In this document: positions 33,136-46,196 of the stretch, piece after piece
How the letters are laid out: every line of letters starts with the position of its first letter
Numbering within the stretch: position 1 is the stretch's first letter
Assembly: GCF_004348685.1 (NCBI RefSeq)
Contig: NZ_SMKO01000053.1
Location: 1 to 51,269, forward strand
Source: Nonomuraea deserti
Lineage (GTDB): Bacteria; Actinomycetota; Actinomycetes; Streptosporangiales; Streptosporangiaceae
Direction of reading: 5' to 3'
Length of the DNA: 51,269 nt
Program-made: the position numbers and the translations under genes
Notes under the pieces: generated by a model
Told to the model about the DNA's origin: nothing
Databases searched by the model: none
What the model saw: only the letters and a program-made list of their open reading frames with translations

Positions 33136-36100
33136 TTACAACGCCTCCAAGGCATCGATCAGCCACTCTGCCAGGTATCTAGCGAAAGATGATCTCACGT
33201 AGATCCGGTACGTTTCTGGCGATACCCGCTCAAGTATCACCGAGGTCTTGGCCAGCAGGGTTTGGGCGTGCCCGGGGAAGACCGACGGGTCCAGATCGAT
33301 CGGGCAGCCGGTGATGAGCACGTCGTGGGCGGCGGGACCGGCGAGCTCCAGGACCGTACGCTGGCCCGACACGTCCACCCAGCCGGGGCGTGGCGGGACG
33401 TCCCCGGTCACCAGCCACCAGTCAGGGCCCAGCCGCAGGCCCGCGCCCGGATCCGTGCCGCGCACCTCCCACATGGGCTCGAACGGCACCTCGCGCAGGT
33501 GCGCACGAGGGGTGCTCGCGGCCTCGAAGCGGGCGGCGAAGGCGGCGGCCGGGCTCTCCGACCGGCACTCCCCAGCGTACGGGGCAGGGCTCTCCACCAG
33601 GGGGTCGCCGTCGCGGCGGGTGTTGTCGGGGTCGTAGAAGACGGGCTCCACGACGGTCACCGGGTGCGCCACGTTCCCTGACACCGCCGTGAGCCGGTCG
33701 CCCGGGGACACGTTCCTGGCCATGGCCAGGCTGAACGTGCGGCCGAGCGCGGCGCTGTGATAGCTGGAGGTGACGTGGCCGAGCATCGGCGCCACGCCCG
33801 CGGCGGTCAGCTGGGCGCCCTCCTCCACGAGCGCCGCCGGATCGTCGGCGAGCAGGCCGACCAGGCGTTTGCGGTCCTGGCGCGCGGTGTCCGGCCGGGC
33901 GTGGGAGCGCTTGCCGACGAAGTCCGGCTTGCGCGCCGAGACGATCCACCCCATGCCGAGGTCCTGCGGGGTCACGGTCCCGTCGGTCTCCTGGCCGACG
34001 ATCGCGAACCCCTTCTCCGCCCGCAGCACGTGCATGGTCTCCGTCCCGTACGGCACCGCGCCGAGCTCCAGCACCGCCTCCCACAGCGCCCTGCCGTACC
34101 GCCACGGCACGTTGACCTCGTAGGCCAGCTCGCCGGAGAAGCTGATCCTGAACACCCGGCCCGGCACGCCCAGCACGGGCACGCTCGCGTACCGCATGAA
34201 CGCCAGCTCCACCGCCTCGGGCGCGACGGCCGCGATGACCTGGCGGGCGCGGGGGCCCGCGACGGCGACCGTCGCCCAGTGGTCGGTGACCGAGGTGAAC
34301 GACACGTCCAGGTCCGGCCACTCCGTCTGCCGCCACTCCTCCAGCCAGTCGAACACCGCGGCGGCGTTGCCCGTGGTCGTGGTCGTCAGGTAGTGGTCGT
34401 CGGCGAGCCTGGTCGTGGTGCCGTCGTCGAACACCATCCCGTCGGCCCCGCACATCACCCCGTAGCGGCAGGCGCCGACGGCGAGCGTGGAGTACATGTT
34501 CGTGTAGACGCGGTCGAGGAACTCGCCCGCGTCCGCGCCCCTGATGTCGATCTTGCCCAGGGTGGAGGCGTCCATGGCGGCGACGGCGGTGCGGGCCGCG
34601 TGGCATTCGCGCCGCACGGCGGCCTCCATGTCCTCGCCGTCCCGGGGGAAGTACCACGGGCGTTTCCACTGGCCGACGTCCTCGAACACGGCTCCGCGCG
34701 CGACATGCGCGTCATGCAGGGCGGTGGTCCTGACGGGGTCGGACAGCGCGCCGCGGTCGCGTCCCGCGAGGGTGGCGAAGGACACGGGTGTGTACGGCGG
34801 CCGGAACGTGGTCGTACCGACCTGGCCGGGCGCGGCGCCGAGCAGCGCGGACATGACGCCCACCACGACCGCGCCCGAGGTCTTGCCCTGGTCGGCGCCG
34901 GTGCCCGCGGTGGTGTAGCGCTTGACGTGCTCCACCGACCGCATCCCGGTGCCCGTGGCCCTGGCCAGGTCGGCCACGGTGACGTCCCGGTGCAGGTCCG
35001 CGAAGGCGGGCTCGCTGCCCGGGGTTCTCTCGACGAGCCAGAGGGCCGCCGGTCGCCGCAGGGGCCGCTCGCCGCACTCCGGCACCCTGAGCCCGGGCAC
35101 GGTGCGCCCGGCGGCCTCCGCTCCCGCGGCGTAGCCGTCGGCGATGGCCTCGCGCGTGCCGTACAGGCCTCTGCAAGCCCCGGCCGGCCGCTCGGCCTGC
35201 GCCGACGTGCCGGGGACGAAGGCGGCGAGCTCCTCGTCGAACCTGGTCCGGCCGCCCGACTGGCTGAACAGGTGCACGGCCGGGTTCCAGCCCCCGGCGA
35301 CGGCCAGCAGGTCGGCGTCGAAGTGCCGGGCGCCTGCCCGGACGCCGGTGAGCACGCCCTCCGCGTCCGCGGTCGTGCCCGTCACCACCTGCCCGGCGAG
35401 CACCTCCACGTCCGCCGGCAGCCCGGAAGGGCGCGGGTCCACGACGGCGAGCACGTCGACCCCGGCGGCCGTGAGGTCCTCGGCCGCCTCGTAGCCGGAG
35501 TCGGCGCAGGCGAACACCACCGCCCGCCGTCCGGCGCGCACGCCGTAGCGGTTGGCGTAGGCGCGGGCGGAGGCGGCCAGCATCACGCCGGGCCGGTCGT
35601 TGCCGGGGAAGGCGACCGAGCGCTCGTGCGCACCCGTGGCCAGCACCACGCGGCGCGCCCTGATGTGCCACAGCCGCTCGCCGCGAGCCCGCCGCTCCAC
35701 GGCGAGCACGTAGTTGTGGTCGTAGTAGCCGGCGGCCGTCGTCCTGGTGAGCACCCTGGCGGGCAGGTCGAGGCCGGCCACCCAGTCGAGCGCGGGGGCG
35801 CCGTCCAGCAGCAGGCGGCTGTTCAGCAGGTCGCCGCCGAGCCGCGGCTGGTCGTCCACGAGGATCACCCGCGCCCCCGACCGCCCCGCCGCGAGGGTCG
35901 CGGCCAGCCCGGCCGGCCCGCCGCCCACCACCAGCACGTCACAGTGCAGGTACCCCTTGTCGCAGCGGCGCTCGTCCACCGCGTCGAGATCGACCCGCCC
36001 CTTGCCGCGCAGGCTCCGCGCCTCCAGCCCGTCGTGGAGCTCCACGGTGGTGGCCGCCAGTATCGGGTCGGCGCCCACGCGGACCAGCGCGTTCGGCTCC

Positions 36101-36243
36101 TCGGGACCCGCGGCGAAGATCCCGCGCGGGCGGCCCAGATCGACGCTGCGGCCGACCACCCGCACCCCGTTGCGCAGCAGCGCCGCGGCCAGCGTGTCAC
36201 CCGGCTCGCCCGTCATCGGGCGGCCGTCGAACGTGAACCTCAT
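33136..36243 (-). CDS. soxA: Sarcosine oxidase alpha subunit with C-terminal gamma-like domain (SoxA-SoxG fusion)
   Basis: 1035 aa from the ATG at 36243. Order: ferredoxin-like N-terminal domain (1 to about 75), FAD/NAD-binding domain (VLVVGGGPAGLAATLAAG near 105; LATGAHERSVAFPGNDRPGVM), and a GcvT-type aminomethyltransferase domain (about 510-870, MDASTLGKIDIRGADAGEFLD to VEPVFYDP). The last 157 residues (LREVPF, GWVDVSGQRTVLELAGP, HAQTLLAKTSVILERV, YVRSSFARYLAEWL) look like subunit gamma. No separate soxG follows, supporting a fusion. It oxidises sarcosine with SoxB/D and forms methylene-THF. The ATG overlaps soxD (ATGA). The 1079-codon frame starts earlier but overlaps soxD. Confidence 0.92.
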   Translation of the reverse strand: MRFTFDGRPMTGEPGDTLAAALLRNGVRVVGRSVDLGRPRGIFAAGPEEPNALVRVGADPILAATTVELHDGLEARSLRGKGRVDLDAVDERRCDKGYLHCDVLVVGGGPAGLAATLAAGRSGARVILVDDQPRLGGDLLNSRLLLDGAPALDWVAGLDLPARVLTRTTAAGYYDHNYVLAVERRARGERLWHIRARRVVLATGAHERSVAFPGNDRPGVMLAASARAYANRYGVRAGRRAVVFACADSGYEAAEDLTAAGVDVLAVVDPRPSGLPADVEVLAGQVVTGTTADAEGVLTGVRAGARHFDADLLAVAGGWNPAVHLFSQSGGRTRFDEELAAFVPGTSAQAERPAGACRGLYGTREAIADGYAAGAEAAGRTVPGLRVPECGERPLRRPAALWLVERTPGSEPAFADLHRDVTVADLARATGTGMRSVEHVKRYTTAGTGADQGKTSGAVVVGVMSALLGAAPGQVGTTTFRPPYTPVSFATLAGRDRGALSDPVRTTALHDAHVARGAVFEDVGQWKRPWYFPRDGEDMEAAVRRECHAARTAVAAMDASTLGKIDIRGADAGEFLDRVYTNMYSTLAVGACRYGVMCGADGMVFDDGTTTRLADDHYLTTTTTGNAAAVFDWLEEWRQTEWPDLDVSFTSVTDHWATVAVAGPRARQVIAAVAPEAVELAFMRYASVPVLGVPGRVFRISFSGELAYEVNVPWRYGRALWEAVLELGAVPYGTETMHVLRAEKGFAIVGQETDGTVTPQDLGMGWIVSARKPDFVGKRSHARPDTARQDRKRLVGLLADDPAALVEEGAQLTAAGVAPMLGHVTSSYHSAALGRTFSLAMARNVSPGDRLTAVSGNVAHPVTVVEPVFYDPDNTRRDGDPLVESPAPYAGECRSESPAAAFAARFEAASTPRAHLREVPFEPMWEVRGTDPGAGLRLGPDWWLVTGDVPPRPGWVDVSGQRTVLELAGPAAHDVLITGCPIDLDPSVFPGHAQTLLAKTSVILERVSPETYRIYVRSSFARYLAEWLIDALEAL

Positions 36244-36481
36244 CGTGGCTTCCTGATCTCGTGGGTGACCGTGTGGCGCTCGACCGTGAACCAGGTCCGG
36301 CAGCCGTGCACGTGGAACCAGCGTTCGTGGAACCAGCCCTTGGGGTTGTCGCGCATGAACACGTACTCGGCCCACCGTTCGTCCGTCATGTCGCCGGTGG
36401 GGCAGGCGATGCCGGCCTGACCGCCGTAGTGGAACTCGTTCTCGTCGCGGGGCCCGCAGCTGGGGCAGTCGATCAGCAGCA

Positions 36482-36482
<1 letters not shown>
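36240..36482 (-). CDS. soxD: Sarcosine oxidase delta subunit
   Basis: An 80-aa zinc subunit of heterotetrameric sarcosine oxidase. It starts LLIDCPSCGPRDENEFHYGG; C6 and C9, with H59 and C61 in HVHGC, are placed like the known zinc ligands. RDNPKGWFHERWFHVHGCR is the family core. The ATG overlaps the soxB stop and the stop overlaps the soxA start (both ATGA), giving tight coupling. Confidence 0.95.
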
Positions 36483-40372
<3,890 letters not shown>

Positions 40373-41371
40373 ATGGCGCAGCGGCGCTTGCTGGAAGGGC
40401 TCGGCGTCACCGTCGCCGAGGAGACGGCCTACCGCGCCCTGCTCAGACACGGCCCCGCCACGTTGAGCCGGCTCGCCGCCGAGACAGGATCGTCCCCCGC
40501 CGCCATCCGCCGCATGCTGCCCAGGCTGGAGGACCTCGGGCTGATCTCCCGCGTCGCGGGCCGCCCGCTGCGACTCGTCGCCACTCCCCCGAACGTCGCC
40601 ATCGACATCCTCGTCGCCCGCCGCCAGGAGGAGATCGCCCACAGCAGGGCCGCCGCCGCGCTGCTGGCCACCGAGGTCGCCGAACGCAGCGGGCCGCAGC
40701 CCGAGGAGGTGCTGGAGGTGGTGACCGGGCGCGACGCCGTGGCCCGCCGCTATCTGCAGCTCGAACGTAACGCCACCCGGGAGATGCTCGTGCTCGTGCA
40801 TCCCCCGTACGCGGTCGACATCAGCGACGACCAGGAGAACCGGCAGCGGGCGGCCCGCCAGGGAGCGCCCACCCGTGGCATCTACAGCCCGCTGGCGTTC
40901 GAGCACCCCGGCATGCTCGCCCACACGCGCCGCGCCATCGCCGACGGCGAGCAGGCCAGGCTCGGCCAGGTGCCGGTCAAGCTGGCCGTCGCCGACGCCC
41001 GCACCGCCATCCTGCCCCTGGTCTCCGACGACTACAGAGCCGTGGAGAGCGCCCTCGTGGTGCACCCGTCCGCGCTGCTCGACGCTCTGGTGGGGCTGTT
41101 CGAGACGTTGTGGCGGGCCGCCGTGCCGCTCCGCCTGACCTCCGGCGAAGCCCTGGAGCCCGAGATGTGGCCGCAGGCCCCCGACGCCGAAGTGCTGGCC
41201 CTGCTCGCGGCCGGGATGAAGGACGACGCCATCGCCAGGCAACTGGGGTTGAGCCCGCGTACGGTGCAGCGCCGCGTGCAGGTGTTGTGCGAGCGGCTGG
41301 GCGCCAGGACCCGCTTCCACGCGGGCTTCCTCGCCGCCCGGCACGACCTGCTCGTGGCGGGACCCAAGTAA
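40373..41371 (+). CDS. TrmB-like/LuxR-type helix-turn-helix regulator
   Basis: A 332-aa protein. The N-terminal winged helix of TrmB type (about 10-75) reads EETAYRALLRHGPATLSRLAAETGSSPAAIRRML. A central sensing domain (about 95-255) follows, then a C-terminal LuxR/GerE-type HTH (about 270-325: EVLALLAAGMKDDAIARQLGLSPRTVQRRV). Two DNA-binding domains at opposite ends are typical of a large actinobacterial regulator group. GGGGGTG precedes the ATG. It is divergent from the sarcosine operon, its probable target. Its 3' end runs into a 40-bp repeat array. Confidence 0.88.
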   Translation: MAQRRLLEGLGVTVAEETAYRALLRHGPATLSRLAAETGSSPAAIRRMLPRLEDLGLISRVAGRPLRLVATPPNVAIDILVARRQEEIAHSRAAAALLATEVAERSGPQPEEVLEVVTGRDAVARRYLQLERNATREMLVLVHPPYAVDISDDQENRQRAARQGAPTRGIYSPLAFEHPGMLAHTRRAIADGEQARLGQVPVKLAVADARTAILPLVSDDYRAVESALVVHPSALLDALVGLFETLWRAAVPLRLTSGEALEPEMWPQAPDAEVLALLAAGMKDDAIARQLGLSPRTVQRRVQVLCERLGARTRFHAGFLAARHDLLVAGPK

Positions 41372-41500
41372 CGATCCCGCCGCCCACCACTCGTGGCAGG
41401 AACCTGAGTGAGCAGGCCCCATCCACCGCACGTGGCGGGGCCTATGTGAGCAGGATCCCGGTCCACCGCACGTGGCGGGGCCTATGTGAGCAGGATCCCG
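41350..41500. repeat. 40-bp tandem repeats at the convergent regulator/SDR junction
   Basis: Two perfect 39-bp copies (41422-41460 and 41462-41500, period 40) start TCCACCGCACGTGGCGGGGC and end GCAGGATCCCG. A diverged copy lies at about 41383-41421 and a shorter one at about 41352-41380, which overlaps the regulator's stop codon. The right-most copy includes the last codons and stop of the SDR gene (41482-41500). Each copy has an imperfect CCRCC-N-CACGTG-GCGG dyad, so the array may act as a multiplied terminator. Confidence 0.85.
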
Positions 41501-42240
41501 CCGTCCACCGGCAGCGTCACCCCGGTGATGTACGACGCCGCGTCGCTCGCCAGGAAGACCGCGGCGGCCACCAGCTCGGCCGGGTCGCCGGTGCGGTCCA
41601 TGACCACCCGCGACTCCACCATGCGCTCCAGATAACCGGGTTTGTACTGCTCGGTCATCTCGGAGGCGAAGAAGCCCGGCTCCAGGCAGTTGACCCTGAT
41701 GCCGCGGCGACCGGTCCACTGCTGCGCGAGGTCGCGCGTCAGCCCGGTCACCGCCGCCTTGGACGCGCTGTAGGCGGCCTGCGGCAGCCCTGCCGTGGTC
41801 TCGCCGAGCACGCTGCCGATGTTGACGATCGACGAGCCGGGCCGCATCACCCGCGCGCACGCCTGCGCCATCCAGTAGGTGCCGTGCAGGTTGACGTCGA
41901 TGACCTGCCGGAACTCCTGCGGGGTCTCGCGCAGCGCGGGCACGGCCGTACCGACGCCGGCGTTGTTGATCAGCACGTCGACGCCGCCCATGGCCTCGAC
42001 GGCGGCGGCCACGAGGGCGTCGCAGTCTTCCGGCCGTGACACGTCGGCCGGCACGGCCAGGCACCGGCGGCCGACCTCCTCGACCAGCCGCCGTGTCTGC
42101 TCCAGCCGCTCGGCGCGCCGGGCGGCGATCACGACGTCGGCGCCCGCCTCGGCCAGGCCCTGGGCGAAGGCGACGCCCAGCCCGGCGGAGGCGCCGGTGA
42201 CGACGGCCACCTTGCCGTCGAGCCGGAAGCGCTCCAGCAC
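41482..42240 (-). CDS. SDR family oxidoreductase
   Basis: A 252-aa classical short-chain dehydrogenase from the GTG at 42240, preceded by GAGG. The cofactor motif TGASAGLG is near 16-23, followed by NNAGVGTAVPAL, the catalytic Ser in IGSVLGETTAGLPQ, and YSASKAAV (Tyr/Lys). It ends ITGVTLPVDGGILLT. NAD(P)-dependent; substrate unknown. Its last codons lie inside the 40-bp repeat array. It follows the TPR-like gene after 34 bp on the same strand. Confidence 0.94.
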   Translation of the reverse strand: MLERFRLDGKVAVVTGASAGLGVAFAQGLAEAGADVVIAARRAERLEQTRRLVEEVGRRCLAVPADVSRPEDCDALVAAAVEAMGGVDVLINNAGVGTAVPALRETPQEFRQVIDVNLHGTYWMAQACARVMRPGSSIVNIGSVLGETTAGLPQAAYSASKAAVTGLTRDLAQQWTGRRGIRVNCLEPGFFASEMTEQYKPGYLERMVESRVVMDRTGDPAELVAAAVFLASDAASYITGVTLPVDGGILLT

Positions 42241-42274
42241 GTCAGTCCTCGTCTCTGCGGTCGGCCCGAGAGCC

Positions 42275-44587
42275 TTACAGGCCGTATTCCTTGACGATGC
42301 GCTCGTGCCGCTCGACCTCGACGTCGATCTCGCGGGCCAGGTCGAGCCAGGCCAGCGGGTGCACCCACCGCTCGGTGGCGTCGTCGAGCAGGGCGTCGAC
42401 CTCGTTGGGCGACACGTCGGGCGGCACCGCGACCCAGCCGAACACCCCGGGCAGCGGCTCACCCGAGGACGGGTGGGAGATGGTGTAGTTTTCGTCGCTG
42501 TAGACCCACATCGGCCAGCCGCGCTCGGCCATGACCTCGGTGAACTCCGCCCAGTCCTCCTCGCTCGGCGCGGCGCCGTCGAAGAAGTAGCTGGTGTAGC
42601 CGCCGGGCCGCAGGATGCGCACCGCGGCGAAGGGCGGCACGAAGTTCTGCTGCTCCTCGGGGTCGTCGGGCACCGGCTCCAGCAGCTGCGGGTCGAAGAC
42701 GACCAGGTCGCCGGCGTTGTATTCCATGCCGCGCGGCTGCGGCAGCGCCAGCCTGGCGGTGGCGGGGCCGGTGCGGATCGACAGGACCTGGCGCTGGCCG
42801 CCGTCGGGGGCGGGCAGGATGACCCTGATGAGGCCCATCTCCTCCTCGATCGGGCCTTCCTTGGACTTGATCGGCATGCCGATCTTGGCCGCGCCCTTGT
42901 GCACGATCTCCCAGTTCTCGGCGGAGGTCGCCATGACGATCATGCGCCAGACGTCTTCGTCGACGAGCTCGTCGAGCACTTCGTGCAGCACCCCGGCCGC
43001 CCTGTCGTTCTGGTCGAGCTGCTGGGCCGCGCCCGACAGCAGGCGGCGGGCCTCGAGCCCGGCGCCGGCCGCCACGGCGTGCTCGGCCGCTTCGAGCGTC
43101 TCCGGCCAGCGCTCGCGGGCGCTGTGCAGCCTGGCGAGCGCGAGGTATTGGGCGTCGTGCGGCAACATCGCGGCCATCTGCTCCAGCCGCTCGTCCTGGC
43201 GGGCCTCGATGAGCAGCGTGGTGAGGTAGGCCACGTCGTCGGAGTCGGCGGTGGCGATGTCGCCGGAGTCGACCAGCATCTTCCAGTAGATGTCGGCGCC
43301 GGTGGCGGGGTAGCCCAGGAAGCCGGCCGTGGTCGTGTGGCGGCGGGTGGCCTCGAGGTCCTGCCCGGACAGCGGGGCCAGCCAGCCCACCCACTTCTCC
43401 GGGTCGGCGTTGAAGCCGTCGGCGGCGTCGAAGAGGCCGACCCGCTCCTCCAGCGGGCCGGGCGGCTCGGGCTCGCCCGTGGCGTCGGCGGTGGCGCGCA
43501 GGGCGGCGATGCGCTCGGCGAGCCCTTCGGTCTCGCGCAGCTCGGCGACCCCGGACTCGGCGAGGTCGGCCAGCAGCCTGGCCTGCCAGACCCCCTGCCT
43601 GGCGATGGCCAGCTCGCCCGCGACCAGCGCGAGCTCGACGCGGGCGCGATAGCCGCCCATCATGCTGAAGTAGTCGATCCACTGGCGCAGCACGCGGCCC
43701 AGCTGCCAGGTGTTGGTGATCTGGGCGGAGCCGGCCAGCTTGCTGACGGCCCGCGACCACTCGACGAACACCCGCGGGTGCTCGCCCACCACGTCGAGGT
43801 CGGGCAGCGCGTCGACGGCCTCGGCGATGCGATCGAGCGTGGCCAGGATGAGTGCCCTGCGCACGCCGTCGCGGTGCTCCTTGGCCACCGGGTCGTCGGG
43901 CTGGAACTCCGATGCGGCCTGCAACGCCTGCAGCGCGTCCTCGGCCCGGCCGGCGGCGAGCAGCGCGCGGGCGCTCTCGGCGCCGAGCTCCCAGCTCGCC
44001 TCGCGACCGGCCACCTTCAGCCGCTCGACGGCCGACTCGGCATAGGTCACGGCCTCGCCCGGCCGTCCCGCGTCGATGAGCGCGGCGACATACTGCGTGA
44101 CGAGCCCGGTGAAGGCGGGCTTCTCCGGGGTCAGCGCCTCGATCCGCGCCCCCAGCAGCTCGAGCCGCTCGGCGGCGTGGCCGGGGCCGTCGGCGTTGGC
44201 CCACGCGATGGCCATCGCCTCGATCGCCGCCGGAGCGGCCGGGCACTCGCGCACGTCTTCGCGCCGAGCGAACTCGAGCAGCTGCTGGGCGTCGTCGACG
44301 GCCACCGCGCCCTGAGCCCGGTCGCCGATGCGGCCGATCAGGTGCCAGTAGCGGGCGTAGAACTCGAGCCAGGGCAGCTCCAGGGCCTCTGCCTGCTGCG
44401 CGATGGCCGGAGCCATGACGTCGAGCTGCGGGTTACGGCCCTCATAGGCCTGTGCGGGAAGGTCTCCCAGCGCCATGGCGAGGCCAACGTTGCCCGCCTC
44501 GGAAAGCTGCTGCTGGGTTTCGCCGACCCAGGCCCAGATGTCCACGTCCATGGGCAGCCAGTCTGCCAGGTCAACGAGCGTCCCCAA
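42275..44587 (-). CDS. Large helical-repeat (TPR-like) protein of unknown function
   Basis: 770 aa from TTG 44587, or 758 from ATG 44551; neither has a clear ribosome site. Residues about 30-540 are Ala/Leu-rich helical pairs of TPR character (ELGAESARALLAAGRAEDALQALQ, LEARRLLSGAAQQLDQNDRAAGVL). The last 200 residues form a different acidic domain with aromatic stretches (GYTSYFFDGAAPSEEDW, WPMWVYSDENYTISHP). There is no signal peptide or membrane span. The start overlaps the upstream EvbL-like gene by up to 17 bp, suggesting coupled expression. I do not recognise a named family. Confidence 0.8.
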   Translation of the reverse strand: MGTLVDLADWLPMDVDIWAWVGETQQQLSEAGNVGLAMALGDLPAQAYEGRNPQLDVMAPAIAQQAEALELPWLEFYARYWHLIGRIGDRAQGAVAVDDAQQLLEFARREDVRECPAAPAAIEAMAIAWANADGPGHAAERLELLGARIEALTPEKPAFTGLVTQYVAALIDAGRPGEAVTYAESAVERLKVAGREASWELGAESARALLAAGRAEDALQALQAASEFQPDDPVAKEHRDGVRRALILATLDRIAEAVDALPDLDVVGEHPRVFVEWSRAVSKLAGSAQITNTWQLGRVLRQWIDYFSMMGGYRARVELALVAGELAIARQGVWQARLLADLAESGVAELRETEGLAERIAALRATADATGEPEPPGPLEERVGLFDAADGFNADPEKWVGWLAPLSGQDLEATRRHTTTAGFLGYPATGADIYWKMLVDSGDIATADSDDVAYLTTLLIEARQDERLEQMAAMLPHDAQYLALARLHSARERWPETLEAAEHAVAAGAGLEARRLLSGAAQQLDQNDRAAGVLHEVLDELVDEDVWRMIVMATSAENWEIVHKGAAKIGMPIKSKEGPIEEEMGLIRVILPAPDGGQRQVLSIRTGPATARLALPQPRGMEYNAGDLVVFDPQLLEPVPDDPEEQQNFVPPFAAVRILRPGGYTSYFFDGAAPSEEDWAEFTEVMAERGWPMWVYSDENYTISHPSSGEPLPGVFGWVAVPPDVSPNEVDALLDDATERWVHPLAWLDLAREIDVEVERHERIVKEYGL

Positions 44588-45326
44588 AACGCAGAAGCCC
44601 GATCAGCTCGTCCGATTCGCTGTCGCTCAGGACCGAAAAGGCGCGCGCCATGAGATCGTCGGTCGTCTCCTCCACGGCGGCGCGCCGCTCGACCACGTCG
44701 GGGCCGGGCTGCGGGTAGGGTTCCGGCCAGGTGAAGAACCGGGCGATCTCCTCCCCGGTCGTGCGCCCGAACGGGGTCGCGTCGTGGCCGGCGGCGAGCG
44801 TCGCCTCCAGGGGGTCGAGGCCCGCCGCTATCACGGCATTGGCGTGCAGCCCGCCGCGCAGCTCGCGTACGACGTGCATGAGCTGCACGGCGCGCGCCGG
44901 CGAGTCGTCGGCCAGCGGCACCGCCCGCCAGCCCGCGAACAGCGGCGCGCCGACGGGCGAGGCCTCCTCGACGACCCGCTGGAGCAGCTCGGCGATCCTG
45001 GAGCAGCCGTCGTGGCCGCCCAGCTTGCGCCGCCCCCAGGCCCTGCACGCCTCGGCGTAGAGCTCGACGGCCTGCTCCGCGGGCACCTTGCGGCCGCCGT
45101 TCCAGCTCTCTTCGACGTGCTCGGGCGGGAAGAAGACGACGACCGCGCTGACCACGTCGGCGTCGCACTCGCCGAGCACGCCGCAGCGCCCGCGGAAGTA
45201 CAGCTCGCGGGGGCCGAGGCCGTACTCGTCGCAGACGGCCTTGGCCTCCCTGGAGATCGTGAAACCGCCGCCGAACTGGCCGATCGGAGCCCTGAGTTGT
45301 GCCGCGGTCGTGCGTGGTTGCGCCAT
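44571..45326 (-). CDS. EvbL/SCO6745-like family protein
   Basis: A 251-aa protein from the ATG at 45326, with AGAGG 7-8 nt upstream. All-alpha character with motifs AKAVCDEYGLGPRELYFRGRCGVLGE, VVFFPPEHVEESW, YAEACRAWGRRKL and AVQLMHVVRELRGGLHANAV. I associate these with the SCO6745/EvbL family of actinobacteria, of unknown biochemical role. Its 3' end overlaps the helical-repeat gene. Family call moderately sure; function unknown. Confidence 0.75.
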   Translation of the reverse strand: MAQPRTTAAQLRAPIGQFGGGFTISREAKAVCDEYGLGPRELYFRGRCGVLGECDADVVSAVVVFFPPEHVEESWNGGRKVPAEQAVELYAEACRAWGRRKLGGHDGCSRIAELLQRVVEEASPVGAPLFAGWRAVPLADDSPARAVQLMHVVRELRGGLHANAVIAAGLDPLEATLAAGHDATPFGRTTGEEIARFFTWPEPYPQPGPDVVERRAAVEETTDDLMARAFSVLSDSESDELIGLLRFGDAR

Positions 45327-45374
45327 GTCCACCTCTCAGTTCGCGAAGTGAACCCAGCATTCCTCAGGAGAACA

Positions 45375-46187
45375 TCATTCTGCAAGCATCAGTTCGCCAC
45401 TCGCCACGATGACCGCGGGACCGGAAAGGTAGCTGGTGTCCTCGTCGAGGATGACGGTCAGTGTGCCGCCGACCACCTCGACCGTCCAGGTGCCGGTGCT
45501 GTCGCCCGACAGGCTCGCGGCGGCGACGGCCGTGGCCACCGCGCCTGTGCCGCACGAACGGGTCTCGCCGGAGCCGCGCTCGAAGACGCGCATCACCGCG
45601 CGGCTGGTGCCCACCGGGTTGAACAGCTCGATGTTGACGCCGCCGGGGAAGACCCCCGTGTCGAAGCCCGGCTGGTGGGCGAGGTCGAGCTGGGCGACGG
45701 GATCGCCGATGGCGCAGGCCAGGTGCGGGTTGCCCATGTCGATGTACAGGCCGGTGTATTCGTGGCAGCCGACGGTGGCCACGCTCTCGCCGTGGACGAC
45801 GGGCCGGCCCATGTCGACCGTGACGTCGCCGTTGGGCTCGACGCGGACCCTGCGCAGGCCACCACGGGTGGCCACCGCGAACTCCGAGTGCTCCACCAGC
45901 CCGTTGTCGATCAGGTAGCGGGCGAACACGCGCACGCCGTTGCCGCACATCTCCGCCATGCTGCCGTCGGCGTTGCGGTAGTCCATGAACCATTCGGCCG
46001 CGGACGCCTGCTCGGCCACCTCGTGGCTCTGCTTGGTGCGCGCGACCCTGAGCACACCGTCGGCCCCGATGCCTGTCCTCCTGTCGCAGATCTTCGCGAC
46101 GAGCGAGGCTGAGACGTCCAGCTCGCCGTCGGGATCAGGCAGGATGACGAAGTCGTTCTCGGTGCCGTGCCCCTTGAGAAAGCGCAT
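45375..46187 (-). CDS. dapF: Diaminopimelate epimerase
   Basis: A 270-aa enzyme that converts LL- to meso-diaminopimelate for lysine and peptidoglycan. The catalytic cysteine pair lies in NADGSMAEMCGNG and RSCGTGAVAT. It starts FLKGHGTENDFVILPDP. The length is normal. It lies 9 bp after miaA on the same strand, the order seen in mycobacteria, where hflX comes next; here hflX is about 31 kb away. Confidence 0.96.
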   Translation of the reverse strand: MRFLKGHGTENDFVILPDPDGELDVSASLVAKICDRRTGIGADGVLRVARTKQSHEVAEQASAAEWFMDYRNADGSMAEMCGNGVRVFARYLIDNGLVEHSEFAVATRGGLRRVRVEPNGDVTVDMGRPVVHGESVATVGCHEYTGLYIDMGNPHLACAIGDPVAQLDLAHQPGFDTGVFPGGVNIELFNPVGTSRAVMRVFERGSGETRSCGTGAVATAVAAASLSGDSTGTWTVEVVGGTLTVILDEDTSYLSGPAVIVASGELMLAE

Positions 46188-46196
46188 TCTAAAAGT

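Noticed and set aside
33757..36420. 887-codon plus-strand frame opposite soxA
   Set aside because: Antisense shadow: soxA has clear family motifs throughout. The translation here is His/Arg/Gly/Pro-rich nonsense.
41879..44653. 924-codon plus-strand frame opposite the helical-repeat gene
   Set aside because: The minus-strand frame has a balanced protein-like composition and co-directional neighbours; the plus frame does not.
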